Assembly (NCBI GenBank): GCA_023955225.1
Contig: JAGSGJ010000029.1
Coordinates: 1-26,775 of the forward strand
Source of the DNA: Sulfurovum sp.
GTDB taxonomy: Bacteria > Campylobacterota > Campylobacteria > Campylobacterales > Sulfurovaceae
DNA: 26,775 bases
Reading direction: 5' to 3'
Shown here in pieces: positions 1-8,670 of this stretch. Position 1 is the stretch's first letter. Every line of letters begins with the position of its first letter. Both the position numbers and the translations under genes were made by a program. Below the pieces are notes generated by a model. The model saw only the letters and a list, made by a program, of their open reading frames with translations. It was not told where the DNA came from and ran no database searches.

Positions 1-6
1 GGAGTA

Positions 7-1230
7 TTACTCATGACTCAGTGCCTTGGCTTGGTCTAGTATTTTGTAGGAGAGTGTAAGTTTGTCTGCACGACCCAGGGGTGTTTGAGTATCTTCTGTA
101 ATGAAAGTTATCTCATTCTCATCTCCACCAAAACTCTTTGCATCTTGAAGTAATTTATAGCACACTGCATCTACGCGTTTTTGTGCTAAAAGCTTGACAG
201 CATTGTTTAGTCCCTCATCACTGTCCATTTCAGCTTTAAATGCTACCGTCTTGATATCTTTTTTGTCTAGGCTTGAGAGTATGTCTGGATTTTGTGTCAG
301 TTCCACATCCCATACTTCACCTAGTGCTGTTTTTTTCAGTTTTCCTTTTTTAGGAAACTTAGGCTTGAAGTCTGCCACAGCAGCTACCATAAATAAAAAT
401 GCCTCTTTGTTATTTTCTTTTTTGGCGACATTGATGGCTTCTTGGGTCTGCTTTAACAGTGCATCGGCATCTTCAAAATGCACAGTATGGATGCCTGAAG
501 GTAAACCTTCACCATCCATTGAAGTAATGTAATGTATCTTTGCACCTTTAAGATAAAGTGCTAGACAAAGAGACTTTGCCATCTTTCCTGAAGAGAAGTT
601 AGAGATGTAGCGTACTTCATCTATCTTTTCTCTTGACCCACCACCAGTGACTATTATGGGTCTATCTTTCCAAAAGTCTTCTTCTTGAAGTGCTTTGGCA
701 GTCTCAAAAAAGATTTCAGAAGGTTCTGCTAAAGCACCATTGCCTACATCACGACAGGCAAGAAGTTTTTCTTGAGGTTGGATGATGGTGTAGTTGTTTG
801 TAGCTAATGTTTTCATACTCTGAGTTGTAAACTGATTTTCAAGCATGTGTGTGTTTGCAGCAGGAGATAGAAGTATTTTTTTAGTAAATGCAAGTATAGT
901 TTGAGTGAGTATGTTGTCTGCTAGGCCATGACTGAGTTTATTGAGTGTATTAGCTGTTGCAGGAGCGATGATACAGACATCACACTTCTTGCCGATGTCT
1001 ATGTGATTAATCGCAGAACTCCAAGATTCAGTGCCCTCTGTAAGTACAGGATTACGTGTCAGGGCTTCAAAGGTGAGGGCTGATACAAAGCGTTCTGCGG
1101 AGGGAGTCATGACTACGTGTACTTGAGCACCCGCTTTGACAAAGAGACGTGCCAGATCACAGGCTTTATAGGCTGAGATACTTCCCGTAACTCCTAAAAG
1201 TACTGATTTTCCGGTTAAATTTACTTGCAT
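7..1230 (-). CDS. coaBC: Bifunctional phosphopantothenoylcysteine decarboxylase / phosphopantothenate-cysteine ligase
   Basis: This cytosolic enzyme makes two successive steps of coenzyme A synthesis: ligation of 4'-phosphopantothenate to cysteine (CoaB), then decarboxylation to 4'-phosphopantetheine (CoaC). The N-terminal half is the FMN-dependent CoaC domain, with GVTGSISAYKA near residue 13, the catalytic-type histidine in INHIDI (about residue 76), PAANTHM and the flap cysteine in LACRDVGNGALAEP. The C-terminal half is CoaB, with VTGGGSREKID, RYISNFSSGKMA and VAAVADFKP. VTGGGSREKID departs from the commoner VTAGPTxExID but keeps its layout. The reading frame opens at 1245 inside glmU, but the ATG at 1230 is preferred: GAGAGG lies just upstream and the protein then begins MQVNLTGK. 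About 407 residues is the normal length. It follows glmU directly on the same strand, so the two are probably cotranscribed. The identification is secure. Confidence 0.95.
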   Translation of the reverse strand: MQVNLTGKSVLLGVTGSISAYKACDLARLFVKAGAQVHVVMTPSAERFVSALTFEALTRNPVLTEGTESWSSAINHIDIGKKCDVCIIAPATANTLNKLSHGLADNILTQTILAFTKKILLSPAANTHMLENQFTTQSMKTLATNNYTIIQPQEKLLACRDVGNGALAEPSEIFFETAKALQEEDFWKDRPIIVTGGGSREKIDEVRYISNFSSGKMAKSLCLALYLKGAKIHYITSMDGEGLPSGIHTVHFEDADALLKQTQEAINVAKKENNKEAFLFMVAAVADFKPKFPKKGKLKKTALGEVWDVELTQNPDILSSLDKKDIKTVAFKAEMDSDEGLNNAVKLLAQKRVDAVCYKLLQDAKSFGGDENEITFITEDTQTPLGRADKLTLSYKILDQAKALSHE

Positions 1231-1231
1231 A

Positions 1232-2524
1232 TTACCTCTCTCCAAAAAATTTATAGAAGAAGTTTTTAATCGTCTTCATAGGTGCCCTTGATATGGCAAG
1301 TTCACCCTGTGCTACATTTTTGTTTATGGTACTTCCTGCTGCTATGATAACATCATCTTCTATGGTAACTGGGGCAATAAGTTGTGTATCTGATCCTACA
1401 AATACATTTTTACCGATCTTGGTTTGGTACTTGTTCTTACCATCGTAGTTACATGTGATGACACCTGCACCAATGTTAGAACCTTCATCTATACTTGCAT
1501 CACCTATGTAGGCTAGGTGACCAGCTTTAACACCGGTAAGTGTCGACTTTTTCACTTCAACAAAGTTACCGATGTGTGTATCGATGAGCTTTGAGTTTGG
1601 TCTTACTCTTCCCATAGGACCTACATCAGAATTTTCCACATGTGCGTCTTCTATAACAGAGTGTGTTTTAATGTGTGAAGTAATGATATGTGAAGCGCCC
1701 TGGATACTCACCCCATTCTCTAGTATACATTCACCTTCAAAAGTGGCTCGAGAATCGATGTAAATGGTTTCTGGTAAACGCATAGAAACACCAGCTTTCA
1801 TCCATTCTGTTTTGATGCGTCTTTGAAGAATTTCTTCTGCATGTGCAAGGTCAAGCTTGGAGTTTACCCCTTTAAAGTCTTGTTCCTCTACCATGACAGG
1901 GTGTACAGTTTTGCCTTCATCTACAGCCATTTTGATGATATCTGTAAGGTAGTACTCTTTTTGCGCATTTTCATTACTGAGGGCAGGGATGTAATTTTCC
2001 AATAATTCTTTTTTAACACAGTAGACACCTGCATTGACAGTTTGTATCTCTTTTTGTGCAGGAATACAGTCTTTTTCTTCTACGATCTCCACTACATTGC
2101 CTTGATTGATGATCACACGTCCATAACCAGAAGGGTTATCCAGTTTAATCACAGACATGTTGATGTCAGCATTACCTTGCATCAGTGACTCAAGTGCAGT
2201 CATGGTAACAAGTGGCATATCCCCGTTGAGTATAAGTGCTTTCGAGTGTGTAACGTCTACCCCTTTCATGGCCCCACCGGTACCTGGAAACTGTACCGCG
2301 TCTTGCATATGGAAATGTATATTACTATAGTGTGCTTCTATCTCTTTTTGTATGCGTCCTGCCTGGTGATAGAGTACTACAGTGATATCATCAGAGATTT
2401 TCTTTGCTGCATCTATAGCATGGAAGAGCATAGATTTTCCGGAGATTTCGTGAAGTACCTTTGGGGTAGTGGACTTCATTCTTGTACCTTGACCTGCAGC
2501 GAGTATGACAACACTTATAGACAT
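1232..2524 (-). CDS. glmU: Bifunctional UDP-N-acetylglucosamine pyrophosphorylase / glucosamine-1-phosphate N-acetyltransferase
   Basis: GlmU makes UDP-GlcNAc, the precursor of peptidoglycan and lipid A, in the cytosol as a trimer. The N-terminal nucleotidyltransferase domain starts with the signature LAAGQGTRMKS followed by TPKVLHEI, and contains LILNGDMPLVT and the NAGVYC region. From about residue 245 the protein turns into a left-handed beta-helix of hexapeptide repeats containing HLAYIGDASIDEGSNIGAG and NYDGKNKYQT, the acetyltransferase domain. At 430 residues it matches epsilonproteobacterial GlmU and is slightly shorter than the E. coli enzyme. The ATG at 2524 has AAAGGT a few bases upstream. 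It is divergent from trmA across a 76-base gap and reads into coaBC, whose start lies 2 bases before its stop. The identification is secure. Confidence 0.96.
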   Translation of the reverse strand: MSISVVILAAGQGTRMKSTTPKVLHEISGKSMLFHAIDAAKKISDDITVVLYHQAGRIQKEIEAHYSNIHFHMQDAVQFPGTGGAMKGVDVTHSKALILNGDMPLVTMTALESLMQGNADINMSVIKLDNPSGYGRVIINQGNVVEIVEEKDCIPAQKEIQTVNAGVYCVKKELLENYIPALSNENAQKEYYLTDIIKMAVDEGKTVHPVMVEEQDFKGVNSKLDLAHAEEILQRRIKTEWMKAGVSMRLPETIYIDSRATFEGECILENGVSIQGASHIITSHIKTHSVIEDAHVENSDVGPMGRVRPNSKLIDTHIGNFVEVKKSTLTGVKAGHLAYIGDASIDEGSNIGAGVITCNYDGKNKYQTKIGKNVFVGSDTQLIAPVTIEDDVIIAAGSTINKNVAQGELAISRAPMKTIKNFFYKFFGER

Positions 2525-2600
2525 TTTGGACCTTTTGGGTAAAATTACATATATATATTATTATTGTGATTATATCCAATGCAAATTAAAGGTATGAAAT

Positions 2601-3731
2601 TTGAACTGTAAACATTTTGGAAGTTGTGGGTCTTGTGGGCTATATGAGATAGGATATGATGAGCAATTAAAGCAAAAACAGCAGAGAGTTTCGGGACTCT
2701 TGTATCCTTTTTATAAGGGGGATTTAGAAGTATTTGATTCTCCTACAGACCATTATAGAGCCAGAGCAGAGTTCCGCATTTGGCATGAGGGTGATGTCTG
2801 TGATTATGCTATGGGCAAGATGCAAATAGATGGTGTAGAGAAAAAAGGTGCCATTAACATAGAAGAGTGTCCTAAAGTCATAGAGCCTATAGAAAAACGT
2901 ATGTGGAAGTTACTTGAAAAGATCAATGCCTCTACAGAAGTGTTAAAACAACGCCTTTTTGCGGTGGAATTTTTGGCAACGACAACAGATGAGTGTCTCA
3001 TTACCATGTTGTACCATAGAAAACTGGATGATACTTGGAGTGTTGAGGCAAAGAAGCTTGAAGCGGAATTGGACTGTAAGATCATGGGGCGAAGCCGTAA
3101 ACAAAAAGTGATTCTTTCAGATGAGTTTGTTACAGAAAAGTTGGATATTGATGGAAAAACGTTTACCTATGTTCAATATGAAAGCGGTTTTACGCAACCA
3201 AATCCTACAGTCAATGTCAAGATGATTGAGTGGGCCATCAAACAAGCCAAAACAGTAGGGCATGGAGATTTTTTAGAAAGTTACTGTGGGTTGGGTAATT
3301 TCACGCTGCCACTTTCTCATTATTTTGATAAAGTGTTAGCTACAGAGATCAGTAAACGCTCCATTCATGCAGCGCTTGAGAACTGTGTTCTCAATGATGT
3401 AGAAAATATTACTTTCGCAAGACTGGCATCGGAAGAGATGACAGAGGCGCTGAATGGTAAAAGAGAATTTTCCAGACTCAAAGATATAGATCTGGAAAGT
3501 TATCATTTTAGTACGGTATTGGTAGATCCGCCGCGAGCTGGATTGGATGAGGGGACTATAGAACTCATTTCAAATATTGAAAATATTATCTATATTTCAT
3601 GTAATCCTGAAACACTTGCTAGAGATCTGGAAACACTGATCCAAACACATGATGTCATTGAAGCAGCGATGTATGATCAATTTCCTCATACGACACATGT
3701 AGAGAGTGGTGTATTTCTCCGTAAAAAGTAA
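2601..3731 (+). CDS. trmA: tRNA (uracil-5-)-methyltransferase (TrmA family) with N-terminal cysteine cluster
   Basis: This SAM-dependent enzyme should form m5U54 (ribothymidine) in the T-loop of tRNA. Most of the protein follows E. coli TrmA as I recall it: YRARAEFRIWH near 52-62, YHRKLDDTW, SGFTQPN, the SAM motif SYCGLGNFTLPLS, VDPPRAGLD, the nucleophile in YISCNPETLARDL (C334) and the general base in HTTHVESG (E368). Both catalytic residues sit 10 positions after C324 and E358 of E. coli TrmA, which fits its length of 376 against 366. Unlike E. coli TrmA, the first residues hold C3, C9 and C12 with a further C90, the spacing of the [4Fe-4S] ligands of RlmD/RumA. The start is TTG at 2601 with AAAGGT upstream; the ATG at 2594 is out of frame and stops after five codons. 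RlmD activity cannot be excluded from sequence alone. Confidence 0.92.
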   Translation: MNCKHFGSCGSCGLYEIGYDEQLKQKQQRVSGLLYPFYKGDLEVFDSPTDHYRARAEFRIWHEGDVCDYAMGKMQIDGVEKKGAINIEECPKVIEPIEKRMWKLLEKINASTEVLKQRLFAVEFLATTTDECLITMLYHRKLDDTWSVEAKKLEAELDCKIMGRSRKQKVILSDEFVTEKLDIDGKTFTYVQYESGFTQPNPTVNVKMIEWAIKQAKTVGHGDFLESYCGLGNFTLPLSHYFDKVLATEISKRSIHAALENCVLNDVENITFARLASEEMTEALNGKREFSRLKDIDLESYHFSTVLVDPPRAGLDEGTIELISNIENIIYISCNPETLARDLETLIQTHDVIEAAMYDQFPHTTHVESGVFLRKK

Positions 3732-3747
3732 TTTCTATACGCTTCTT

Positions 3748-3769
3748 TACCTCTCTTTTTAAGAGGGTA
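3748..3769. terminator. Possible weak terminator between convergent genes
   Basis: A short imperfect inverted repeat (TACCTCT against AGAGGGTA, with one bulge) flanks a T-rich loop in the gap where trmA and the minus-strand CoA-binding gene converge. The position suits a shared terminator, but the stem is short, so this is tentative. Confidence 0.3.
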
Positions 3770-3819
3770 TATCATTTCCAACCACTCGTGACAACTTTAG
3801 GTTAAAGCGTTTTTTATGA

Positions 3820-4251
3820 TCATCCAAATAAAAGTTTGTGTTCGATCATTGCACAGTAATTCTGTACAACATTAATACCTGCATCTTTGACTCTTTGCGC
3901 TGCATCATTATTTATGAGTTCAAGTTGTGTCCAGTATGTTTTTACATCACCGCGTGCTATGACTGCGTCAGCTATAGCATCCAGTGCAGCAGGTTTTCTA
4001 AAAACCACTACCATATCGACAGGTACATCTATCTCTGCAAGACTTCTGTAGACTTTTTCCCCCAAGATGGTGTCACCTTTTGGGTAGACAGGTATCATTT
4101 TGTAGCCTACTTTTTTTAGGTAGTGGGCTACATGATTACTCGCTTTTGTAGTATCGGGTGATGCCCCTAAAACGGCTATGGTTTTGGCTTCTTCAAAATA
4201 TTGTTTCATCTCTTCGCTATTGCTATTGACCCGTGGTAATTCGCATTCCAT
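3820..4251 (-). CDS. CoA-binding domain protein (YccU-like, CoA_binding_2)
   Basis: This is a single-domain cytosolic Rossmann-fold protein of 143 residues. After a short N-terminal tail it has KTIAVLGASPDTTKASNHVA (about 23-42), the nucleotide-binding turn of the CoA-binding fold also found in succinyl-CoA synthetase alpha subunits. It then has YKMIPVYPKG, VDMVVVFRKP, and the C-terminal NYCAMIEHK, which is typical of the stand-alone YccU-like family. Members bind CoA in structures, but no reaction is established. The ATG at 4251 is supported by AAGGAT six bases upstream. It is divergent from ilvA across 53 bases and convergent with trmA, so it is probably its own transcription unit. Family assignment is firm; function is unknown. 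Confidence 0.88.
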   Translation of the reverse strand: MECELPRVNSNSEEMKQYFEEAKTIAVLGASPDTTKASNHVAHYLKKVGYKMIPVYPKGDTILGEKVYRSLAEIDVPVDMVVVFRKPAALDAIADAVIARGDVKTYWTQLELINNDAAQRVKDAGINVVQNYCAMIEHKLLFG

Positions 4252-4268
4252 GCTTTATCCTTAATTCT

Positions 4269-4276
4269 GATATAAT
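4269..4276 (+). promoter_or_regulatory. Predicted extended -10 box for ilvA
   Basis: GATATAAT, preceded by T, gives the extended form TGnTATAAT. It ends 28 bases before the ilvA ATG, which predicts transcription starting near 4283 and a short leader containing the AGGAAAG ribosome site. A second TATAAT at 4285-4290 lies too close to that site to be the main box. Confidence 0.55.
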
Positions 4277-4304
4277 TCTTACAATATAATATCTAGGAAA
4301 GATA

Positions 4305-5516
4305 ATGTTAGACTTAAAAAGTATAGAAAAAGCGTATGAAAGAGTATCGGATGTTGTGCATCGTACACCCTTCTCTTATGCTCCTATTTTGAGCCAGATG
4401 AGTGGCTATGAAGTGTATCTTAAAAAAGAGAATCTTCAACGTACTGGTGCATTTAAACTTAGAGGGGCTTTTAATAAGATCGCTTCTCTTATAGAAGCGG
4501 GTGACAGAGGCGGAGTCGTCACTGCATCTGCAGGTAATCATGCACAAGGGGTGGCTTTCTCGGCAAAACACTTTGGTATCGAAGCAACTATTATCATGCC
4601 AGAATCAACACCGCTTACCAAAGTACTCGGAGTGAAAGAATTTGGTGCGAATGTCATACTTCATGGATCTAATTATGATGAAGCCTATGCGTATGCTGTG
4701 ACATATGCACAAGAGAAAGGGAAAAGCTTTGTGCATCCGTTCGCAGATGATGAAGTAATGTCAGGACAGGGGACAGTGACATTGGAAATGTTTGAAGAAG
4801 TAGATGATCTTGATGCTATGGTTGTCTGTGTAGGTGGAGGAGGGCTTATTTCCGGTATGTCAGTAGCAAGTAAGTCCCTCAAACCAAATATCAAGGTAAT
4901 CGGTGTATCTGCAGCAGGGGCACCTGCAATGAAAAATTCTTATGATGCAAAAATGCCTCTAGACACAGTCAGTGTAAGAACTATAGCAGACGGGATAGCA
5001 GTACGTGACACATCTCCTATAACGTTAGAATACATTTTAAAAAATGTAGATTCATTTGAAACAGTGTGTGATGATGAGATTGCCTCAGCGATACTTTTTT
5101 TACTGGAAAAACAGAAAGTTTTAGTAGAAGGTGCAGGGGCTGTTGGCGTTGCCGCACTTTTACATGGGAAAATAGATCTGCCTAAAGGTTCCAAAGTAGG
5201 TATAGTACTGAGTGGTGGTAATATTGATGTAACGATGCTTTCTCTTATTATAGAAAAAGGACTCATGAAGTCTGCACGTAAGATGAAACTTCTTGTCACA
5301 CTTATAGATAAGCCAGGTGCCTTGCAGTCATTGACTCAGATATTAACTGATATTAGTGCAAATATCGTACAAATAGGTTACGATAGGACCTCGACAGACT
5401 TGGAGTTTGGAGATGCACATGTTTCTGTGTCATTGGAAACAAAAGGCGTAGAACATCAAGATCTAATACGTGAAAAGTTAAAAGAAGGCGGGTTTTCTTT
5501 TAAAGAAGAACACTGA
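4305..5516 (+). CDS. ilvA: Threonine ammonia-lyase (threonine dehydratase) with C-terminal ACT domain
   Basis: This PLP enzyme deaminates threonine to 2-oxobutanoate, the first committed step to isoleucine. The fold type II core shows KKENLQRTGAFKLRGAF with the PLP lysine at K51, VTASAGNHAQGVAFSAK, and the phosphate-cup glycine loop VCVGGGGLISGMS. From about residue 325 there is one ACT-type domain (MKLLVTLIDKPGALQSLTQI), the layout of the short, roughly 400-residue enzymes and unlike the 514-residue E. coli IlvA with its longer regulatory region. Whether isoleucine inhibits it cannot be read from sequence. The gene overlaps the next by one base (TGATG), so translation is probably coupled, and ilvB/ilvH follow, which supports the biosynthetic role. 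Confidence 0.93.
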   Translation: MLDLKSIEKAYERVSDVVHRTPFSYAPILSQMSGYEVYLKKENLQRTGAFKLRGAFNKIASLIEAGDRGGVVTASAGNHAQGVAFSAKHFGIEATIIMPESTPLTKVLGVKEFGANVILHGSNYDEAYAYAVTYAQEKGKSFVHPFADDEVMSGQGTVTLEMFEEVDDLDAMVVCVGGGGLISGMSVASKSLKPNIKVIGVSAAGAPAMKNSYDAKMPLDTVSVRTIADGIAVRDTSPITLEYILKNVDSFETVCDDEIASAILFLLEKQKVLVEGAGAVGVAALLHGKIDLPKGSKVGIVLSGGNIDVTMLSLIIEKGLMKSARKMKLLVTLIDKPGALQSLTQILTDISANIVQIGYDRTSTDLEFGDAHVSVSLETKGVEHQDLIREKLKEGGFSFKEEH

Positions 5517-6424
5517 TGATAGCCATAGATCTAGGTTCAAATACGTTACGTGTATTGGAGTATGACTGCAGTACACGTACACAGATATCTGAGTATGAAA
5601 AGATCGTTAAAACGGCAGATGGTTTAGCTCATTATGGCCGAATCAATAATGAATCTGTAAAGAGGGTTATCTCGGCCATACAGGAATCACAAGTAGAGAT
5701 AGACTTTTCTTCTTCTGTGGTAAAGGCTGTGACAACTGAGGCTGTACGCAGGGCAGTGAATTCAGATGAAGTCCTTGCACAAATCAAAAAAGAGACAGGT
5801 GTAAATTTTCAGATCATTTCTGGTGAAGAAGAAGCAAGACTCACTTTACTCGCTGTAAAGCATAGACTCTCTGCCTTGCAATACACTTCGGACAGTTTTG
5901 TGCTTATAGACATAGGTGGGGGCTCCACTGAACTTATTTTTCATTATGGAAATGAAACGGTTTCTAAAAGTTTTCCCGTAGGGATAGTGACCATCGCACA
6001 AACTCATGAAACACTGGAAAACATAGAGAAAGTACTTCACAAAGAGATGGCTGAAATGCAAATATTTTGTGACTATACATATGAGAGCAAAGGAAAAGTA
6101 AATGCCTTCGTAGCCACAGCAGGGACACCCACTACCGTAGCAGCTATGAAACTCGGACAAAATTACGAAACCTACGATGCATCAAAGATAAACGGCACTT
6201 CACTTGAAGTCCATGAGTTAGATATTTACTTGAAAAAATTACTTTCCATGCCATTTGAAGAGAGAGAAATCGCTGTAGGTACAGGACGTTCTGATCTTAT
6301 CGCCGCAGGTATACTTATCTATAGACAACTCTTCTCTTTGTTGGGATTTGCAAGTTGTGTAGTCATAGATGATAGCTTACGTGAAGGTGTGGCGATAGAA
6401 GCTTGCTCGAATCAGACCCATTAA
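5516..6424 (+). CDS. Ppx/GppA family phosphatase (exopolyphosphatase / pppGpp phosphohydrolase)
   Basis: The protein has the ASKHA-fold signatures of the Ppx/GppA family: IAIDLGSNTLRVLEYD at the N-terminus, the TTEAVRRAVNS segment, the catalytic-type glutamate region SGEEEARLTLLAV (about 103-115), DIGGGSTELIF near 138-148, and ATAGTPTTVAAM near 200. At 302 residues it has only the two-lobed catalytic part and lacks the C-terminal HD-like domains of the long E. coli enzymes. Such short members split inorganic polyphosphate, pppGpp or both, and sequence does not separate these activities. Its start overlaps the ilvA stop by one base. A separate -10 box follows before ilvB. A polyphosphate kinase of the PPK2 family lies 11 kb downstream, which would give opposing polyphosphate enzymes. 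A gene symbol is withheld because the substrate is uncertain. Confidence 0.87.
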   Translation: MIAIDLGSNTLRVLEYDCSTRTQISEYEKIVKTADGLAHYGRINNESVKRVISAIQESQVEIDFSSSVVKAVTTEAVRRAVNSDEVLAQIKKETGVNFQIISGEEEARLTLLAVKHRLSALQYTSDSFVLIDIGGGSTELIFHYGNETVSKSFPVGIVTIAQTHETLENIEKVLHKEMAEMQIFCDYTYESKGKVNAFVATAGTPTTVAAMKLGQNYETYDASKINGTSLEVHELDIYLKKLLSMPFEEREIAVGTGRSDLIAAGILIYRQLFSLLGFASCVVIDDSLREGVAIEACSNQTH

Positions 6425-6442
6425 ACTCTAATCTTTTTTAGC

Positions 6443-6448
6443 TATAAT
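6443..6448 (+). promoter_or_regulatory. Predicted -10 box for ilvB
   Basis: A perfect TATAAT lies 33 bases before the ilvB ATG at 6482 and after the phosphatase stop. It implies a promoter for ilvB-ilvH-lpxD separate from the ilvA transcript. An A-rich stretch follows and no clear -35 is visible, as is usual in Campylobacterota. Confidence 0.55.
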
Positions 6449-6481
6449 CAAAAAAAATATATTTAAATGGAGTGTGTAATC

Positions 6482-8176
6482 ATGCAAATGTCTGGTGCAC
6501 AAATGGTGTGTGAAGCGATTATCGCTGAGGGTGTTAAGACCGTATTTGGTTACCCTGGCGGAGCTATCATGCACGTTTATGATGAAATTTACAAACAAGA
6601 GGGGTTTGAGCATATCTTGAACCGTCACGAACAGGCGTCTGTTCACGCAGCAGATGGTTATGCAAGAGCTACTGGTGAGGTTGGTGTTGCCATGGTTACA
6701 AGTGGACCAGGGTTTACGAACGCGGTCACTGGACTTGCTACGGCTTATATGGATTCTATCCCTTTAGTCGTTATCTCTGGACAGGTACCTTTGGCGCTTA
6801 TAGGTACAGATGGCTTTCAAGAGATAGATGCTGTAGGTATATCTAGACCATGTACAAAACATAACTTTTTAGTACGTTCGTTGGAAGAGCTTCCTCGTTT
6901 GTTGAAAGAGGCATTTTATATAGCGCGTTCCGGAAGACCAGGACCAGTGCTTGTAGATATCCCTAAAGATATTACTGTAGATATCGGTGAGTTTGTTTAC
7001 CCTGATTCTGTAGATATCCCTACGTATAAGCCAACATACAAAGGAAATAAAAAGCAGATAGATAAAGCAGTTGAAGCGATGAAAAAATCAAAGAAACCTT
7101 TGCTTTACATCGGTGGTGGTGTTATACTTTCAAATGCAAGTGACCTTGTACGTGAATTAGCACTAAAAACACAGATGCCAGCGGTTGAAACATTGATGGC
7201 AAGAGGTGTATTGGGTGCAAAAAATCCACTGCTTCTTGGTATGCTAGGAATGCATGGTAACTATGCATCAAATATGGCGATGTCAGAGACAGACTTGGTT
7301 ATCTCTCTTGGTGCCAGATTTGATGACAGAGTTACAGGTAAACTCTCTGAATTTGCCAAATATGCAGATATCATTCATGTAGACATCGATGCTGCGAACA
7401 TCGGTAAACTTGTTGATGTTGACTATCCTATCGTAGGTGATATAACTGAAGTACTTGAAGCGATGTTGCCACTTCTTGATGGTATAGATACAGACAGGTT
7501 TCAAGCATGGAGAGAGATACTTAATCGTTATGATGAGCTTCATCCTCAGTCATATGTGGATTCTGATGAGGTTATCAAACCGCAATGGGCTATAGAACGA
7601 ATAGGTGAGCTTGTAGGTGAAAATGCCATCATTACTTCAGATGTTGGACAACACCAAATGTGGGCAGCACAACATTTCCCGTTTGACAGACCACGCCAAT
7701 GGATTAATTCCGGTGGACTAGGAACAATGGGCTTTGGTTTTCCTGCAGCACTTGGTGTGAAAAAAGCCTTTCCGGATAAAACAGTTATCAATGTTACAGG
7801 TGATGGTTCGATCCTGATGAATATGCAGGAGCTTGTAACGGCAGCCGAGTATAAAATACCAGTCATCAACCTCATACTTAATAACCATTTCTTAGGTATG
7901 GTTAGACAGTGGCAGACGTTCTTTTATGAGAAACGTTACTCTGAGACAGACTTGACGTTCCAACCAAATTGGAAAGCCCTGGCTGAAGCATGTGGTGGTA
8001 TAGGGTATGACGTTACGACTAAAGAAGAGTTTGATGCGGCCATCAAAGATGCTATAGCACAAGATAAAGTTTGTTTTATGAACGTTGCAGTGAATCGTTT
8101 TGAAGATGTACTTCCTATGGTGCCGTCAGGCGGCGCACTTTTCAATATGATGTTACCACAAAAAGGAGAGAAATAA
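6482..8176 (+). CDS. ilvB: Acetolactate synthase large (catalytic) subunit
   Basis: This ThDP-, FAD- and Mg-dependent enzyme condenses pyruvate to acetolactate, or pyruvate with 2-oxobutanoate to acetohydroxybutyrate, for branched-chain amino acid synthesis. Domains in order are the N-terminal PYR domain (GYPGGAIMHVYDEIY; the catalytic-type glutamate in NRHEQASVHAADGYARATG), the central FAD-binding domain (GARFDDRVTGKLSEFA), and the C-terminal ThDP domain beginning at GDGSILMNMQELVTA and ending in the NN pair of LILNNHFLGMVRQWQ. The frame opens at 6467, but the ATG at 6482 is preferred because GGAG lies about eight bases before it. The resulting 564 residues is the family's usual length. The stop overlaps the ilvH start by one base, so the holoenzyme subunits should be made in a coupled way. 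Confidence 0.96.
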   Translation: MQMSGAQMVCEAIIAEGVKTVFGYPGGAIMHVYDEIYKQEGFEHILNRHEQASVHAADGYARATGEVGVAMVTSGPGFTNAVTGLATAYMDSIPLVVISGQVPLALIGTDGFQEIDAVGISRPCTKHNFLVRSLEELPRLLKEAFYIARSGRPGPVLVDIPKDITVDIGEFVYPDSVDIPTYKPTYKGNKKQIDKAVEAMKKSKKPLLYIGGGVILSNASDLVRELALKTQMPAVETLMARGVLGAKNPLLLGMLGMHGNYASNMAMSETDLVISLGARFDDRVTGKLSEFAKYADIIHVDIDAANIGKLVDVDYPIVGDITEVLEAMLPLLDGIDTDRFQAWREILNRYDELHPQSYVDSDEVIKPQWAIERIGELVGENAIITSDVGQHQMWAAQHFPFDRPRQWINSGGLGTMGFGFPAALGVKKAFPDKTVINVTGDGSILMNMQELVTAAEYKIPVINLILNNHFLGMVRQWQTFFYEKRYSETDLTFQPNWKALAEACGGIGYDVTTKEEFDAAIKDAIAQDKVCFMNVAVNRFEDVLPMVPSGGALFNMMLPQKGEK

Positions 8177-8655
8177 TGGCAAATTCTATTAATGCAAGAC
8201 GTGTTATTTCTGTTATTGTATTGAATGAAAGTTCTGTGCTTGCACGTATTACGGCACTTTTTGCAGGACGTGGGTATAACATCGAGTCACTCACCGTAGC
8301 CCCTATACCAGACAGTGAGATGTCACACATCACTATCGCAACCAATGGTTCTGCTAAAGTCATGGAACAGATCACCAAGCAACTGCATAAACTCATCCCT
8401 GTCTATAAAGTTATAGAACATGAGGAGATGGTTGAAAAAGAAATGGTGCTAGTGAAGTTTCCTATCTCTGAACATTTAAGTGATATCGGTGCTTTATGTG
8501 CAGCATATAATGGCGGTATCGTAAATGTCGGGAAAGAGATGATCATCGCTATGGTAGCAGATGAACCAAAACGTGTACAGCATTTCATAGAAGCAGCACA
8601 GCGTTATAGTCCTTCTGAGGTTATACGTGGCGGTGTTGTGGCTATGGAAAGATAA
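8176..8655 (+). CDS. ilvH: Acetolactate synthase small (regulatory) subunit
   Basis: The small subunit binds and activates the catalytic subunit and normally confers feedback inhibition by valine. The N-terminal ACT domain is visible as RRVISVIVLNESSVLARIT followed by GRGYNIESLTVAPI. The C-terminal domain contains MVLVKFPI and ends VIRGGVVAMER. At 159 residues it matches IlvH (163 in E. coli). The ATG at 8176 follows AAAGGAGAG inside the end of ilvB and overlaps its stop by one base. A strong hairpin lies just after the stop. Naming it ilvH rather than ilvN follows length and gene order; whether valine inhibits it cannot be read directly. Confidence 0.95.
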   Translation: MANSINARRVISVIVLNESSVLARITALFAGRGYNIESLTVAPIPDSEMSHITIATNGSAKVMEQITKQLHKLIPVYKVIEHEEMVEKEMVLVKFPISEHLSDIGALCAAYNGGIVNVGKEMIIAMVADEPKRVQHFIEAAQRYSPSEVIRGGVVAMER

Positions 8656-8670
8656 AATTATTCTACTTCT

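Noticed and set aside
2246..2542. Plus-strand open frame of 98 codons over the glmU start
   Set aside because: It is antisense to the highly conserved nucleotidyltransferase motifs, with no ribosome site or recognisable domain.
2601..3731. Naming the methyltransferase RlmD/RumA because of its cysteine cluster
   Set aside because: The catalytic body and length follow TrmA closely and there is no TRAM domain. Only the cluster is RlmD-like.
5516..6424. Pantothenate or acetate kinase (other ASKHA enzymes)
   Set aside because: DIGGGSTEL, SGEEEARLT and ATAGTPTT are specific to the Ppx/GppA family.
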